Assembly: GCA_035771175.1 (NCBI GenBank)
Contig: CM069611.1
Coordinates: forward strand, 17,681,366 to 17,745,365
DNA: 64,000 nt
Direction of reading: 5' to 3'
From: Paratinospora sagittata
Taxonomy: Eukaryota; Streptophyta; Magnoliopsida; Ranunculales; Menispermaceae
This document shows positions 38,913 through 52,206 of the stretch, in pieces; position 1 is the stretch's first letter; each line of letters opens with the position of its first letter. The position numbers were made by a program, and so were the translations under genes. The notes under the pieces are model-generated. The model did no database searches and was not told where the DNA came from. It was given only the letters and a program-made list of their open reading frames with translations.

Positions 38913-41805
38913 CGTCGCGACCCCTTCCCGGGTGACGTCACGACCGGCACAGTACCCCAGAGAATGTCACAACCCGACAAACCTGAGGCACTGATAAGCC
39001 TCTACTCAGAAGGTTACATACGATCCAAAGACATAATATGTATATGATCAGGATAGTTGAATTAAATACCGAGATATGGCATCATCATCCAGATTATGAG
39101 GTCATCGACCCAATCCACAAGATTCGACTATCCTTACTATAAACATGGATATTTTATTATTATTCCATTTAGCATATACATATCAAAATTGTCTCACGAA
39201 CTATATGTTATATATCATAGTATCTGTGATAATTATACATTAACAAAACAAAACACAAATATCTTCTCCTATTTTCCTTATGTACAAATCAAAACTCACA
39301 TCAACAAGAAGTAAGGCAAGCTACACCAACTCTAAGCCTTGCCCTTTCCTTTACGATCTGATCCTGAAAAATATAAGGGAAAATGGAATGAGCTCAACTA
39401 GCTCAGTGAGTACTTTTCACAAAAAAATCTCCACATATGCATTTATGTAAAACATGTATGTTACTTGAAATAACATTGGTAAATTGAAATGCATTAAGAA
39501 AATATATGATTCATGCTTCCAAATTAAAGATATAATTATGCATCATTTTCATAAAAGATATGTAGAAAAGCCTCAACAGGAGGTCATATCAGGATAACAT
39601 TGCCTACATTTCCCCCATTGCGCCATGGGTTCAAACCAACACGTTATCCAACTAATCCTTCTACCCTTACATTCCTTAGTGATTCGAAAAGTCCTTTTCA
39701 CAAGGCACTTTTCCCTAAAGAACAAGTAAATAGAAAGAAATCCAACGCCAAGGTATTTAATCTGAAATACCTAAGGCCATGTTAATGCATAAAATCCGTG
39801 CTCATGATCATAAATACAATGCACATATATAATATAATGCATATCATTCAAGAATTCAATTTCATATATCTACAATGCTATACATGGAGAAGTAAGGTGA
39901 GAAATACTCACAAATCACAAAATTTTGCCTAAGTCCACAAGTTTTCACCAATTCACCAATACTTCAATTGTGTTCACAAATCCTCATCCAAGTCATAAGC
40001 CACCCACTGCAAATTACACATTACACACATACAATTGAATTCTAGAAAAATGAATTTAATCACTTGATTAATTACCAAGTATCCATAACCCATTCCCTTA
40101 CCATTTCAGTTACTAAGATAGAATTTTCAGCACATGATCAAAGTATTCATTTGATCACCAAATTAACACAAAATTTCCATCTCTATAAGTTAATCAATTT
40201 TATCCCTAAGCAAGTTACCTAAGCATTCTTCAAATGCTCTAACATTTCCAGCACTAAATTTTCAGCCAATTACCCATCAACTCGATCAAAATCTATCATT
40301 GACCAACTTACCAATGTATTGCCATTGCCCAATTTCTAAATTTCCAGCACATGAATTTATCAACTAAAGCATCAATTAATCACTAATTCAACCTAAATGT
40401 ACTGGTAAGCATCTTACCAAATCAGTCTCAAATCTGAAATTTTTCCAGCAACTTGTATACATCCTTAACTCAGAATTTCACATACTTTGCACTCCAATCT
40501 TTGTAATTTATCATCACAGAATAGTCAAGACCAATTTCCAATCATAAAACACTAGAAAACACTACAATTTCAGTCACTCAAATGGGTTCTAACCCCCTTG
40601 TTCAGCCAGGTTTGGAATATCCAAATCAATGATAAAAGTTTAGTGAATTGAACCTCAATTAATTAACCCAGCAACAAGGAATTTCCTCTAATTATTTCAA
40701 CCAATAATAATGTACCATTTCAGCAATTCAAATACATTCATTACTACCATTCTATCACTGAAACTTAATGAATTTATCATTAGAAAACTTACCCATAATC
40801 CAGAAATCAAACCCCCATTGTTTGAGCTTCAATTCACCTCCATTTCAATCCAAACTCATCACTTTCCAGTTTCAAACTAGCCATGGAAAGTTGTCGCATG
40901 TCACATATAATGTATAGAATGAAGAGGAGAGTTTGAATATGAAACTTTCACATCTAAAACTATGGATCTCACCTTCCTTTGGAGCTCCAAAATCTCCTTC
41001 TTCTTCAACCGTATTCTCAATTTCTCTCTAGCTTAATATTCTGGTATGCACTTCACTTGCACATTTCAGCCACTAAACAATTCATGCCAACAAGCTAATA
41101 GGTGTCTAAATGAGTTCATGGTGGCTGAATTTGCTTAAGACACATGTTACATAGCATGCACAAGCCAATAGGTGTCAATTTGCTTAAGACACATGTTACA
41201 TACAAGCCAATAGGTGTCAATTTGCTTAAGACACATGTTACATAGCATGCACAAGCCAATAGGTGTCAATTTGCTTAAGACACATGTTACATACATGCCA
41301 ATAGGTGTCAATTTGCTTAAGACACATGTTACATAGCATGCACAAGCCAATAGGTGTCAATTTGCTTAAGACACATGTTACATACATGCCAATAGGTGTC
41401 AATTTGCTTAAGACACATGTTACATAGCATGCACAAGCCAATAGGTGTCTAAATGAGTTCATGGTGGCTGAATTTGAGTAAGACACCTATTACATAACAT
41501 GCACAAGCCACCTTATTTGTTTAATCTATTCATTTCATTATTTATTCATTTAATGAGCATGTGAACAGTATTAGATTTATTGCCTAATTGATTATACCAC
41601 ATGTAATTTAACACCTAATTGATCATAACACATTATTATTTCATGTATTAGGCCATTATACACTAATACATATCAAACACGCAAATTTATGAAACTACCT
41701 CGTACACACAGTATACGGGTATTTTACACATCGACTACGTGTACAAGACCACGTATTGGCAGTCCACGTCATCATGACGTCAGGTGCGAAAAGTGGGTCG
41801 TTACA
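38913..41805 (-). mobile_element. Minus-strand solo LTR
   Basis: Minus strand starts TGTAACGACCCAC and ends GGGGTCGCGACG (the final A of the expected CA is changed). TTGTT flanks it (38908-38912 and 41806-41810); 2893 bp. No coding region or primer site. Confidence 0.8.
41133..41454 (-). repeat. Tandem array of alternating 49- and 42-bp units
   Basis: Seven units that alternate in length: 41133 (49), 41182 (42), 41224 (49), 41273 (42), 41315 (49), 41364 (42), 41406 (49). They share GCTTAAGACACATGTTACAT and CCAATAGGTGTCAATTT; the long unit adds AGCATGC. Units are almost identical. Flanking CTAATAGGTGTCTAAATGAG and CCAATAGGTGTCTAAATGAG copies frame the array. The matching minus-strand ORFs are by-products. 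Confidence 0.9.
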
Positions 41806-44800
41806 TTGTTGATCTAGAAGACTTGGTGACTTAAGCGTGTCCATTGTGACTCACCTCTCAGTCTAGGAATTAATCTGGTTGATTCTATTGAGAGCTAGTC
41901 ATTCTATAAAGGTATTACTGGACTCCTAATAATGTTTATCTTATGGACTCTAGAGCTGTCGTACATGTACAAAGGCATATCATATTAACTTGAGACCGAA
42001 CTTTCACACACATGATTATACACTAAATCTATGCATAGACTATTAGTAGACAACGCAACCACCTAAGGACGTGAATTGCTCTAGCCTGTAGATTGTTTAT
42101 TGGCGCATGAATGTTCATTTGATTGAGTCAACCCCATGAGGTACTTTCCCGTCGGTCTAGGCACGTCCAGACGAGGTATGACAAGAACACTTGGGTGAAA
42201 TTAAATTTGTTCGAAACAATTATGAAAATTAAACCCATTAAACATCACAACCGATAAAAGCTTGCAAATATAATGCTCACACTTTAAAACATAAAAACAT
42301 AATTCAAATTCAAACAAAATTCACGTAAACATTAATATAGAAGTTTTCCAATGTTGATATGACAATATACAACAATTAACATAATTGGTGTTTAACTTTA
42401 ATTTTGCATAATTGGTAATTATATATAATCTAACTAGACATGTGTACTATCTTTGGACATACTAATCATATCAAATATGTCAAACTAAGTATAACAATTA
42501 CCATGATTATCTTCGTAGATTATAAAATTAGCCAATCACCCTTTCGGCGATTCTTAAATATTTTATAACTAATGAACACCAATATGGTACATAATAAATA
42601 GTGTGCGCGTGTGTATTATGGCATCTAAATTGCAAGCATCACATAATTATGGGAAATTAAAATGAATTATGCAATTAAACAAAATTATAACAACTCCTTC
42701 CGGCTTGGCACTTCAGTGACTCCCAAACTATTTGTGTAAATTAGTAATCATAACATCTTGCAAATAGGGCCCTCCGCAAGAGAGCAAATTATGTATGGCT
42801 CAATTCTGCCAGCTTGGTTGCTGGAGCTGTCTAATGAAAATTAACTTTTAGGCAAAAAAAAAAAAAAAATTGTAATCATAACATTTATTTACTAACCAAT
42901 CAACCTTTGACCTTTCATTTATGTACGTACATGATCGGTGTATATTTGATTTACATTCAATTTAAAAGAAATTTATTTATCAAGAAAATCAAATTTCATA
43001 AAATCAAAAGGCATATGCAAATTCATAAATTTGTAAAATAAAATCTATAAACCCCCAGGTGGAGTTAGTTGGTTGACTGACTACAACACTCTAACTTTAA
43101 CCAGGGTTTCTAGTAGTATTAGTAGCCTTTAATACATTGATATATTTACGTCTCCGGTTCTATTTTTTGAGGTATCTCAAACTTTAACCACTTCAGAAGT
43201 ACGAGAGGAATATTCTTCAGATATGTGTGGGTATAAGTGCATGTAATGTTCTCTGTCGAGTATAGCTAGGGTCAATGATGAAGAGTCGTTTTTTATTTAG
43301 GAAAATAAGAATTTATTTTATATTAAAATTTTTAATTTATTAGGAAAGTTTCTTATTAGAAATTAGTAATTTATTTTAGAATGCAATTGTATTACAATTA
43401 GGATTAGGAGATTGGCTACAATTAAGATTAGGAGATTGTGTTAGTATTTGAGTTGTATTACAATTATAATATGTAGTTGGATTAGCTTTTTTTAATATTA
43501 TTAATAGTGGATAGGTGTAGAGAAATAAATATTCCTTGATTATTGATGCTAGTTTCAGTTTATATTGAATAGAAATAATTTCTAATTTTATTGTGGGATA
43601 TTTTGTACTATGCGTCAGTCAAACCCTCCTTGCAAAAAAAAAAAAAAAAAGTCAAATTCGTTTGGTCACAAAATCACGATCACACATATGTTATTAGAAA
43701 AACGCTTTATGAAATCACAGACCACGAACATGTGGAAACAACAAATTGCAATGGAAATCATACCATCATCTAATAATTTTAGAACCTCATAATCAATAGA
43801 GAAACAACAATCTTTAACAAAAATCATAAGTTAGAAATTATGTGATTTCATAAAGCCATATCTTGATTTATAAATGATTTCTAAAAGAAAAAATTATAAT
43901 GAAGAAAATTGTGTTTCTTTCACCCGACCCTTTTAAGGTTGACAAACATTTCTAGATGAAGAGAAAACTATTGCTATTTTGGTAGAAAAAGAACGAGTCC
44001 TTTAAATAAAAATATCACTTACCCTTCTTATCATCAAAGTGGACAGTTAGTTATCCATTTTCTTAAAACTAACTAATAGAATTTCAGCTAATATTTATTT
44101 ATTAAACCTAAATGGGTACAACTATTATACCCGATAGAACATGTACACTATAACATTTTAACATTACGTTGGTCACTAGCTGACAAATTATATTCATAAC
44201 ATTGATCATCAAATCAAATTTATGATTTGAGAAAGATCACTATTGTACAAACATGTCTCAGTTACAAGTGTTTAGAAAGTGTTACTTTAGCATGTAATAA
44301 TAGATGATTCAATTAGTATATATTATAGTGTATATTGATTAAGTCAAATTAATTAATTGCATAATTCTACAGCGAGACCCTTTTAAGCAAATTAATTAAT
44401 TAAGAAAAAATATTATTATTCTATGACCACATTTTTATGATTTTCCATATTATGTGCATTTTACCTAGTTAGATAATAAATCAAAGTAGTTATAATAATT
44501 TTTGTTCATCGTCACCATTTTAAATAACATAGGTTGTATGCTAGCCTAGTATATAATATTTAATTGAGTGTTGCAATCTTCTATTTTAAATAGGAAGAGT
44601 GCTAAAATAATCTAAAATATGTAATTAAATTTATAAACAAATTGATGTGATAATACATTACATCATCAGAGAGAAAAATAAAAGAAATGAAAACACTCTC
44701 CAATTAACATACACTACACCAATTATGAGTATGAATAATTTTTGAGTTGTAAAAATATTTTTCAGTAAATAAAAAAGGAGAGAAAGATTATTTACAAGGT

Positions 44801-45320
44801 CATTCATTTATTTTATTTAGAGGTTGGGTTCTTTCAAAGGACTTGCTGCCAGGTTTTAGTTCCTCCAAATAAACTATCTAAATCTTTTCCTTTTCTCTTT
44901 TTTCATGTTTTCTTTAGTTTACAAACAAATGAGTGTAACATATTACAATATGTTTTAAAATAATCTTAAGGCAACTATATACATGTCAAATAAGTTTGAG
45001 TTCCTCTTGAAGAATTGTGATTTAATGCAATAAGAAACAGTGAAATATATATAAGGTTATAAATTGGAATAACCAAATTGAAATTATCTTTAGGGTAAAC
45101 AAATTTCTGTATTTTGGTGTAAAAAAATGTCAAATAATTAGATCAAGTCCCTCTTGATGAGAAATGAGATAGGATTTCAATTATAATGCAATTATGAGAT
45201 AGTAAAATTAAGGTATAGTTTGGATCCAAAATGGAGAACGAAAGGGTGGATTTTAGTTAGGCATTGCTCGCGTACCCAAACCACTGAACCCTCCCACAAG
45301 ATAAATTTATTATATATTTA

Positions 45321-45547
45321 TGCTGTGTTTGGTTGGTGATTCAAAAACTTGGATCCAATCAGAAAATAAAAATTTCAGAAAAGGATGTTTTATTGTTTTC
45401 TAAAAATAACCTATTTTTTAAAAAAAAAAAAATTTTTTGTAAAAAGTAAAAAACTATTTTTAAATTCTCTCCAACCAAACGAATTTTTTATTTTTTTGAA
45501 TTTTTAGATATAAAAAATTGTATCCAAATCTTAAACTAAACACACTC
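45321..45547. mobile_element. Tourist-like (PIF/Harbinger) MITE
   Basis: 227 bp with terminal inverted repeats (TGCTGTGTTTGG left; CTAAACACACTC right) and TTA on both sides (45318-45320 and 45548-45550), the target preference of the superfamily. AT-rich centre, non-coding. Confidence 0.6.
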
Positions 45548-46189
45548 TTAGTGTCGTTTAACTTGATTACATTATTTTGGTTCTAGCTAGATGAAATTTT
45601 ATTATTTCTTCTCAATTAGAGTGCATGTCCAAAATTTCTTGATATCCCTTAGTCCATCATTTTCGAGATCTATAATGAACCATTTTACTACGTGCAATTA
45701 ATTCAAAATAATTTTGACGTGTGTTCTACCTGATCTAGTTTTAAAATTTGGAAAGAGAGTTTTCCACCTACTGGTTACCACATTAGAAAGAAAGAACATA
45801 ATATTTAATTATATTTTTAAATTTTAAAAAGATCTATTAGAATTTATCCAGAAAACTTTAAAAAGAACAACATTATTGTTTATAAAAGTAGAACAAGTTC
45901 AGAGATTGAGAAACAGATAAACTGGTATACTTATGTCAACATGGAGTTGATAAAGAGGTGACATTAAAACCTAAAAATTTTAAGTTTCACTTTTGTCACT
46001 GTCTTACCTTAGAGGGTAAGAGAAATTAATGAGTTAGGAACAAACTTGATATTTTTTTGAAAGTGCGATCTAATGATGGAGCTGGTTATACAATTTATTA
46101 CTAACATTATATTTTTTCAAAAAAAAAAAAGAAGATAAACGGCTACCTATTTTTGAAGTGAAAGATTTTTAATGAATTATTTGCTAATG

Positions 46190-46193
<4 letters not shown>

Positions 46194-46276
<83 letters not shown>
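46194..46276. repeat. (TA)n microsatellite
   Basis: About 80 bases of uninterrupted TA, unusually long; shorter runs occur at 1890-1946 and 37319. Confidence 0.95.
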
Positions 46277-46279
<3 letters not shown>

Positions 46280-46514
46280 CACGTTATAGGCATTTCTCAA
46301 GTTTATCTGCTAATATTTTTTTAAGATTTTAGAATAGGTTAATGCTATTCATAATAATAAAAGAAATCTATTAATTAGTTTAATATTACTACTCATAATT
46401 ATACATAATTTGCAATAATTGATTTTTACAATATAGAATAAAAAGTGTACGCACTACCTTCAAAACATTTCGTTTTTGATATTGACGGTATACTGTTACT
46501 TAGATCATCCATGG

Positions 46515-47280
46515 ATATAGACGGACTGTTGTCACTTACACATACAGATCTCCTGGCCTAGCTGGACTGGTCTCGTGATATCCAAGGTACATATAAGAAC
46601 AGAAACCTCATGGTACTGTCATGACCTTTGTTAATGATAATGAAGTTCCTACTATTGTTCAGATTCCTAAACAAATTCCTCAAAAGGATCTTCATCAGAT
46701 GATGCCCACTACTTGGTTCACCAACTATGAGCAGTTCCTGAAATGCTCAGAACCAATAACCACTACTACTTGTCCACTCATGAAGAAACAATCAGATGGC
46801 TCTGTCAAGATCAACTTTGAGCCTCTTTCATCCTCACAGGAATTTCTTCCTGTCCATCACTCAATGGTTATCCAACCTGTATACAAGTATTACAAGGACA
46901 GACCTCCTGTCCATTCTTTTAAAGTCATAGGCAATCTGATCTATTATTCACATGTTGATGGTCATTTTATTTGGGATTGTGCTTCGAAATTATGTGCTCT
47001 TGATTGCTCATGCCAGTCTAAACTTGACTTTGATTGGTTGGAACATTCCATTCCAATTTTTTCTGCTCCTCCTAAAAAGAAGCAGTCTAAGTCTTCTTGC
47101 TGATCTGATGCTCGAAGATATTATGATGAACCTCCTGCTCCTCCAACAGCCGCAGTTGTTCAACCTTGTTTTCCTGTTGGCCCTTATGAACAAGAATTTC
47201 CTCCCCTTACAAGAGTTGCTGATCCTACTCATCAGACGACAGCTAAACCATTTTTAGCCCCTACTGAAGTTCATCCTGAC
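46515..47280 (+). pseudogene. Endogenous pararetrovirus: polyprotein part before the coat region
   Basis: A 160-codon open stretch (46621-47103) with the same frame readable on both sides through stops (near 46576, 46591, 47101). Contains Cys/His-rich and aromatic segments and then a Pro-rich part. It lies just upstream of the coat region once the Athila fragment is set aside. Position suggests the end of the movement protein or the linker to coat; I cannot assign it from motifs. The left end is truncated or decayed and no primer site was found. Confidence 0.5.
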
Positions 47281-47814
47281 GGATCTCCAAGACCTTCCGG
47301 TAGCTAGGAACAGTCTCCCAAGGATCAATGGTATGTCACCATCTTCTTCCATATCCAAAACCACAAAGTCCACCGAAAAAATGAACTTATCCACCTTTAC
47401 TAAAACATCTTCAATAACTCATCGAGGATATTTCATTGACCGGTCCACTAATTGAAGTGAAATGGTGGTCGGCTTCACTTCTCCAAGTCCCAATCTCCTG
47501 AAAATAGAAAGAGGCATAAGATTAATACTTGCACCCAAATCACATAAAACTTTATTAAAATTTAAAGGACCAATAGTGCAAGGGATGGTAAAACTCCCTG
47601 GATCTTTGAGTTTTGGGGGAAGCTTCTTCTGTAATATCGTGTTACACTCCTCGGTAAGCTTCACCGTCACATAGGCCTCTAACTTTCTCTTCTTTGCCAT
47701 CACATCCATAATAAATTTGACGTAATTGGGCATTTGTTCCAAAGCATTGGCAAATGGGATGTTGATGTGAATCTTCTTAAATATCTCTAGGAACTTGGCA
47801 AATTGCTCATCCAA
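47281..47814 (-). pseudogene. Athila protease region
   Basis: Minus-strand frame with KLPPKLKDPGSFTIPCTIG, then the protease active-site area CDLGASINLMP (DLGA in place of DSGA/DTGA), then LILGR..FLATG at the truncated end. A stop near 47420 breaks it. Confidence 0.85.
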
Positions 47815-47994
47815 TCTCTTCTTTTGGAATCTCTGAGGATAAGGTAAGGAAGGCTTTAATATAGGGGGGTATCCGAAAAAATAATGGAGCCCGGTCGGTA
47901 TGGCCTTTCCTTCGGTTCATCTTGCTTTTGCTCCTCATGATGTACTCCACTCTCTATATTGCTTGACTGTGATGATGTGGCCTTCTCACCCTCA

Positions 47995-49089
47995 TTATTT
48001 TTTTTCAGCCCGTCCAACTTCTTTTCCGCTCAGGGGGGTGATCGCCTTACATTGTTCCTTGGGGTTGACTTGAGTGTTGCTAGGAAATGATCCTTTTTGT
48101 TGTGCATTTATAGCTGAAGCAAGTTGCCCAATTTGTACTTTCATATTCTTTATTGAAGTCTCCAAGCGATTTATCCTTGACTCGACCCTATCTTGCTTTG
48201 CCTCAGACTTTGCTATGTATCCACTTTGTATTGATGCTATTTGGTTAGACAATGTGGCTAACTGTGCCGAAATTGCAGTCATCAGATCAAGCTCAAGCAC
48301 TCCAGCAACTTTCTTCACCAAGGATCTCTCACTAGGCATTTCATATGTGTTGGAAGTCATTTCTTCCAATAAGTTGAGAGCTCCCTCAGCCGTCTTGCTC
48401 ATTATAGTGCCACCAGCTGCGGCATCTACTAAAGTGCGTGTGGCCACTGTCATCCCATTATAAAAAATTTGAAGTTGCTTCCATACTTCAAAACCATGTT
48501 GTAGGCACTTCCTTAACAACTCCTTAAATCGTTCTCATGCCTCATAGAGTGACTCAGTGTCTAACTGCTTGAACTGACCAATCTCTACTCATAATTGAGC
48601 TGTCTTTGCCGGTGGGAAATACTTTTGAAGGAATTTTTGCATCAACTCATCCCATGTAGCAACGCTCCCAGGTTGCAAACCTTGTAACCATTACTTGACC
48701 TTATCCCTCAAATAGAATGGGAACAATCTCAGTCAAATCACATCTTCAACCACTCCATTGAACTTTACTGTATCACACTTCTCCAAGAATGACTGTATAT
48801 GAGTCATTGAATCTTTTATTGGAGAGCCCCCATAATGATGTTGTTGAACCATTGTGATTAATGCCAGCTTCAACTCAAAATTGTTGGCTGCAATAGGTGC
48901 TCTCACTATCCCGGAGTAGTTGTCATGAATGACGGGCTTGAAATAGTCCCGAAGAAGATGTTGATTATTTCCAAGCTCCATTGCCTCTTGCTCCACTCTT
49001 CTTTCTCTTCGCCTCTGTCCCAAAGTACGCTCAATCTCAGGATCCAAGGGTACTAGTTCAGCACTTCTAGATCGCCGCATACACTTCAA
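47995..49089 (-). pseudogene. Athila gag
   Basis: Two minus-strand frames, 49089-48733 (start; Arg-rich, then NNFELK) and 48519-47995 (with GALNLLEEMTSNTY, a hallmark of Athila gag, then a coiled-coil-like part), separated by stops and a frameshift around 48530-48730. Confidence 0.85.
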
Positions 49090-49190
49090 TCAATCCTTCA
49101 AAACAAAAACAGAGAAACAAATTCAGAAAAATTACTAGATTAAAATCAAAATCAATTACTAACGATATTGATGAAACTAAATTGAAACAG

Positions 49191-49208
49191 TCCCCGACAA
49201 CGGCGCCA
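49191..49208 (-). other. Primer-binding site, tRNA-Asp type (Athila)
   Basis: Minus strand TGGCGCCGTTGTCGGGGA, complementary to the 3' end of tRNA-Asp with one likely mismatch; typical of Athila/Tat elements. Confidence 0.88.
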
Positions 49209-49849
49209 AAAACTTGTTCGTGAATTTATCACAAGCGTACGACAGTCAAGTTATAATATATTGACAATGAGTCGGGTTATCGTATCCACAGGGACAATTT
49301 ACTTTACCAATTACCGTTTTCACTAATTTCTAACTTTATCTAGCTAATCAAATGGTAGAGTTTCAATAATTAAAAAGCAATTAAAATTTAAATCAAACGA
49401 ATAGAATATGGGAGATATCAAGGACATATGAGAATATCTAGAGGCTTGACTTCACCTAACCTTCAATCATATAACTTAGATACGCTTATTATCAAATCAA
49501 TTTCCTAGTCTATAGGTCAAAATCCACATGTCTCTAATTCTCTCTCTCGAGTGCCGAATTAGAACGTATCATCAAGAACAGGATTCGAACTCTCGATAAA
49601 ACCCTAATTCTCAATAACCCATTAAGTTTCATGATTTTCCTACAACCTTATGAATCGTTGTAAACCACTCGATTCTAAAACTATTTTATGTCATAATTCC
49701 CCTTATCTAACCTAGAAATCTCTCTCTCGAGTGCCGCCTTCCAAGTCTAGGTTCATTCGATTTGTGGCCAATAAACCAAAAGCATTAAGTGCATGGGATC
49801 ATAAATAAACTCTGGAGATTTCATTAATAATAAGCTAAATCTAAAATTT

Positions 49850-50614
49850 TTTAATTGGCAGACAAAGAATGCTCTTGTTCATAATCAATATTTACAGAAG
49901 ATTGATAGTCAACTGATTACTCTCTCTTCAACCACGACCAGTCTTGCTCAAACCACGGCAGCTCAAGCAGTTTTAACTCAGCAGTATCATGCTTAACTTA
50001 CTGCAAAAATTCATGATTTGGATACTCAGCTCCGTTACTATTTACAACAGAGATATACTGGTCCTGAATTTGGTAAAGCAGAAGTTGAACTACGTCACCT
50101 TCGTGATCAATTATCTCATGTCACTGCAGACCTAAAGAAACAACAGCCTACCTATCCTGACACCTATCCTATGTCCTTGAATGCTTTTAGGTTTCATGCT
50201 GCCCTAACTCCATCAAACCTCCCTAGCTCCCTTGAAAATTCCCAGAATTTTCTCTCTACTTTGTTGACCTCTAAGGCCAAAGATCCACCCAAACCTAGGG
50301 TTCCTAGATACCAACCTTCTCCCAGACCTCCACTTGTTCGTGGCCCTCGTCCTCTGTTTGGAGATATAGTAAAAGGAAAAGGAAAAATTCCCATGGAACA
50401 TGAACCGGATTACTATGATCCTCCCCTTTTTCCAATGGCTAAACCTCCTAGTCCTATTATAACATCAACTGAAGCTCCACCTAGTAACCCCATCGAGCCT
50501 ATCAATCTTGTTATCCAAATTACCTTACCCATGAACATGCAGATGACGATATTCATGGTGATTCTACTGATGCTTCTCCAACTCAGTCTCTTGATTCTAC
50601 TTTTGAATCATTAG
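49850..50614 (+). pseudogene. Endogenous pararetrovirus: N-terminal part of the coat region
   Basis: Frame with a stop near 49996, then open 50018-50614. First a Gln/Thr-rich heptad-like stretch (likely coiled coil), then a Pro/Arg-rich basic segment. The frame is lost between about 50515 and 50674, where an indel shifts it relative to the next part. Confidence 0.6.
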
Positions 50615-50673
50615 ACCTCTCTTCGGCAACCTCCACAACATATTCTTCAGATTCTTCTGATACTACTCAGATT

Positions 50674-51774
50674 ATGGATATATCTCAACTTGCTCATATC
50701 CATATGGCTGAAGGTGCCTCCACCTCTAATGAACCTGGCATTTCTGAACTTCGCTCTGATGAGGAAGAACTTGCTGATGCTGGAACTGACCCTCCTCCTG
50801 CACAAGAGAACAATCGACCTCAACATGCTAATAAACCTACTAATGGTCCTTGGTTTTCTCTTGATGATGCTGTTCCTGATCAATGGCGGGTTAAATTATC
50901 CGTTTGGTGTGCCTGGATGACAAATCAACAACTTTCTGGTAAATCTTCCACCGATGTGGTTCGTGATTTTCTTTCTCAATGCACAGGATTTATTCGAGAT
51001 TGGCTTATCACTTTGGGAGAATATCATACTCTTCAACTTATACATCTGTCTGTTGTGGAACTATATCAGCTCATGTTTAAAGAACTCGTCGATGATTATT
51101 CCCTTCTTGAAAAGAATTTCAAACAAGAATTCTTTCGAATGAAATGTTGTTCTCTCAACCGCACAGATTTACAGAAGCATTTTTCCAGAATGATTATGCG
51201 TTATCATCTTCTTGGTGGTAATAACAAACCATATCTAAAACACACCTTTATTGCTTCTCTTCCTACAGAATGCCATCCCAAACTCAATTGTCTTTTCATG
51301 GCTACTGGGAGACCTCTTGATCAGGTCACTTTTGCTAAAATCTTTCAGTTTCTCTTATCCGCTATTGACAAATTATGTGAAATGCGTCAATTTATCACAG
51401 AAATGGCTGATCCCACAAATGAATTCTGACTTGCCTGCAACAAGAAATATCTTGAAATTGGTTGCAAGAAGAAATGTATCTGTCCAGGACAGAAAGGTCA
51501 CAAGGGTTCCAAACCATTTTGGAAGAAAAAGAAAAAGAAGAATAAACCTTTCTTCGCCTCCAAAAAGGATTTCCATTGGAAAAAGAAACGTCGTCTTCGT
51601 TACTTCAAACGACGTGGTTCTTACCCCAAAGACTCTCGTTGCTATATTTGCAAGAAACCAGGTCATTATGCTAAACAATGCCTTGATAAGAAAAAGAGTC
51701 AACATCTTGTTCAACAGATTCAACAGTCCTATTCTCTCCAAGATGATCAGGATATTGAATCTATTTTCTCTTAA
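50674..51774 (+). pseudogene. Endogenous pararetrovirus: coat protein with zinc knuckle
   Basis: One frame from 50674 to 51774, with a TGA at 51427. An acidic N-part is followed by an all-helical capsid-like region (about 50840-51400), a strongly Lys/Arg-rich stretch, then a CCHC zinc knuckle at 51640-51681 (C-x2-C-x4-H-x4-C), the nucleic-acid-binding signature of caulimovirid coat proteins. It ends at a TAA (51772), beyond which the same frame continues. Confidence 0.75.
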
Positions 51775-51798
51775 CAAGATTCCCCTGATGAAGCTACA

Positions 51799-52206
51799 AT
51801 GTTTGCATATCAGGATTATTCGTCTGATTTTTCTGATACTTCTAATGAATGTTATATGGGCATGGTTTCTCAACCACTTCCAACTTTTTCAACAGCATCT
51901 ACACATATGATGCCATATGCACAAATCTCTCTTCTCCAATCAAAATACGATAATCCTACCAAGGTAATTGCTTATTTTGATACAGGTGCATACAAAAGCA
52001 TGATGAATCCTCGCATCCTTCCCAAAGAATGTTGGAAGCCCCGTACAGAATCGTTCAAAGCCGCCAATAATCAACTTTTTCAAACCCATCTTATCACTAC
52101 AAAGAAAATTGGTTTGAAGTTCTTCCTGGATTTAATTATCTGGACGCATATTATTGGTTGTGATATACCAGATAAAGATATCTTACTTGGCATGAACATC
52201 TATTGA
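51799..52206 (+). pseudogene. Endogenous pararetrovirus: aspartic protease
   Basis: Same frame as the coat region. DTGA active site at about 51979-51990, and an ILLGM motif (about 52183-52197) matching the second conserved strand of retropepsins. A TGA at 52204 separates it from the reverse transcriptase frame directly after. In related viruses these are parts of one polyprotein. Confidence 0.8.

Larger units (their letters stand above)
38345..42183 (+). mobile_element. Decayed LTR related to that of element B
   Basis: Shows the same landmarks as LTR B in order: repeated CCAGAACATTTCG-like words (38395-38460), CTATAAAAGG near 38479, GAGACTCTC repeats, GTGGTGCGGAG, and an end GGTCTAGGCACGTCCAGACGAGGTATGACA at 42183. 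Much diverged; the left end was not found and there is no target duplication. Interrupted at 38913-41805. Confidence 0.6.
42184..46510. other. Intergenic AT-rich DNA
   Basis: No convincing gene. 43290-43660 has the look of an old copia LTR (direct ATTAGGATTAGGAGATTG repeats at about 43398 and 43425, AATAAAT signals), unproven. The MITE and microsatellite below are the only clear features. Confidence 0.5.
47281..49850 (-). mobile_element. Athila-type Ty3/gypsy fragment inserted in the viral sequence
   Basis: Read on the minus strand: LTR or leader material 49850-49209 (two TCTCTCTCTCGAGTGCCG words at about 49543 and 49721), primer site 49208-49191, gag about 49090-47995 and the protease region 47814-47281. 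It lacks reverse transcriptase and integrase and the other LTR. Viral coding lies on both sides. No target duplication was found, so a deletion probably followed insertion. Confidence 0.8.

Noticed and set aside
41133..41454. Regular repeats resembling a CRISPR array
   Set aside because: Units are contiguous with no unique spacers, and the DNA is from a plant nucleus.
41147..41486. Minus-strand ORF with a repeating Cys-rich peptide
   Set aside because: It is only the translation of the 49/42-bp tandem array inside a solo LTR.
43290..43660. Copia solo LTR
   Set aside because: Suggestive composition and repeats only; no defined ends, target duplication or purine tract.
48074..48463. Plus-strand ORF of 129 codons
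   Set aside because: Shadow of the minus-strand Athila gag.
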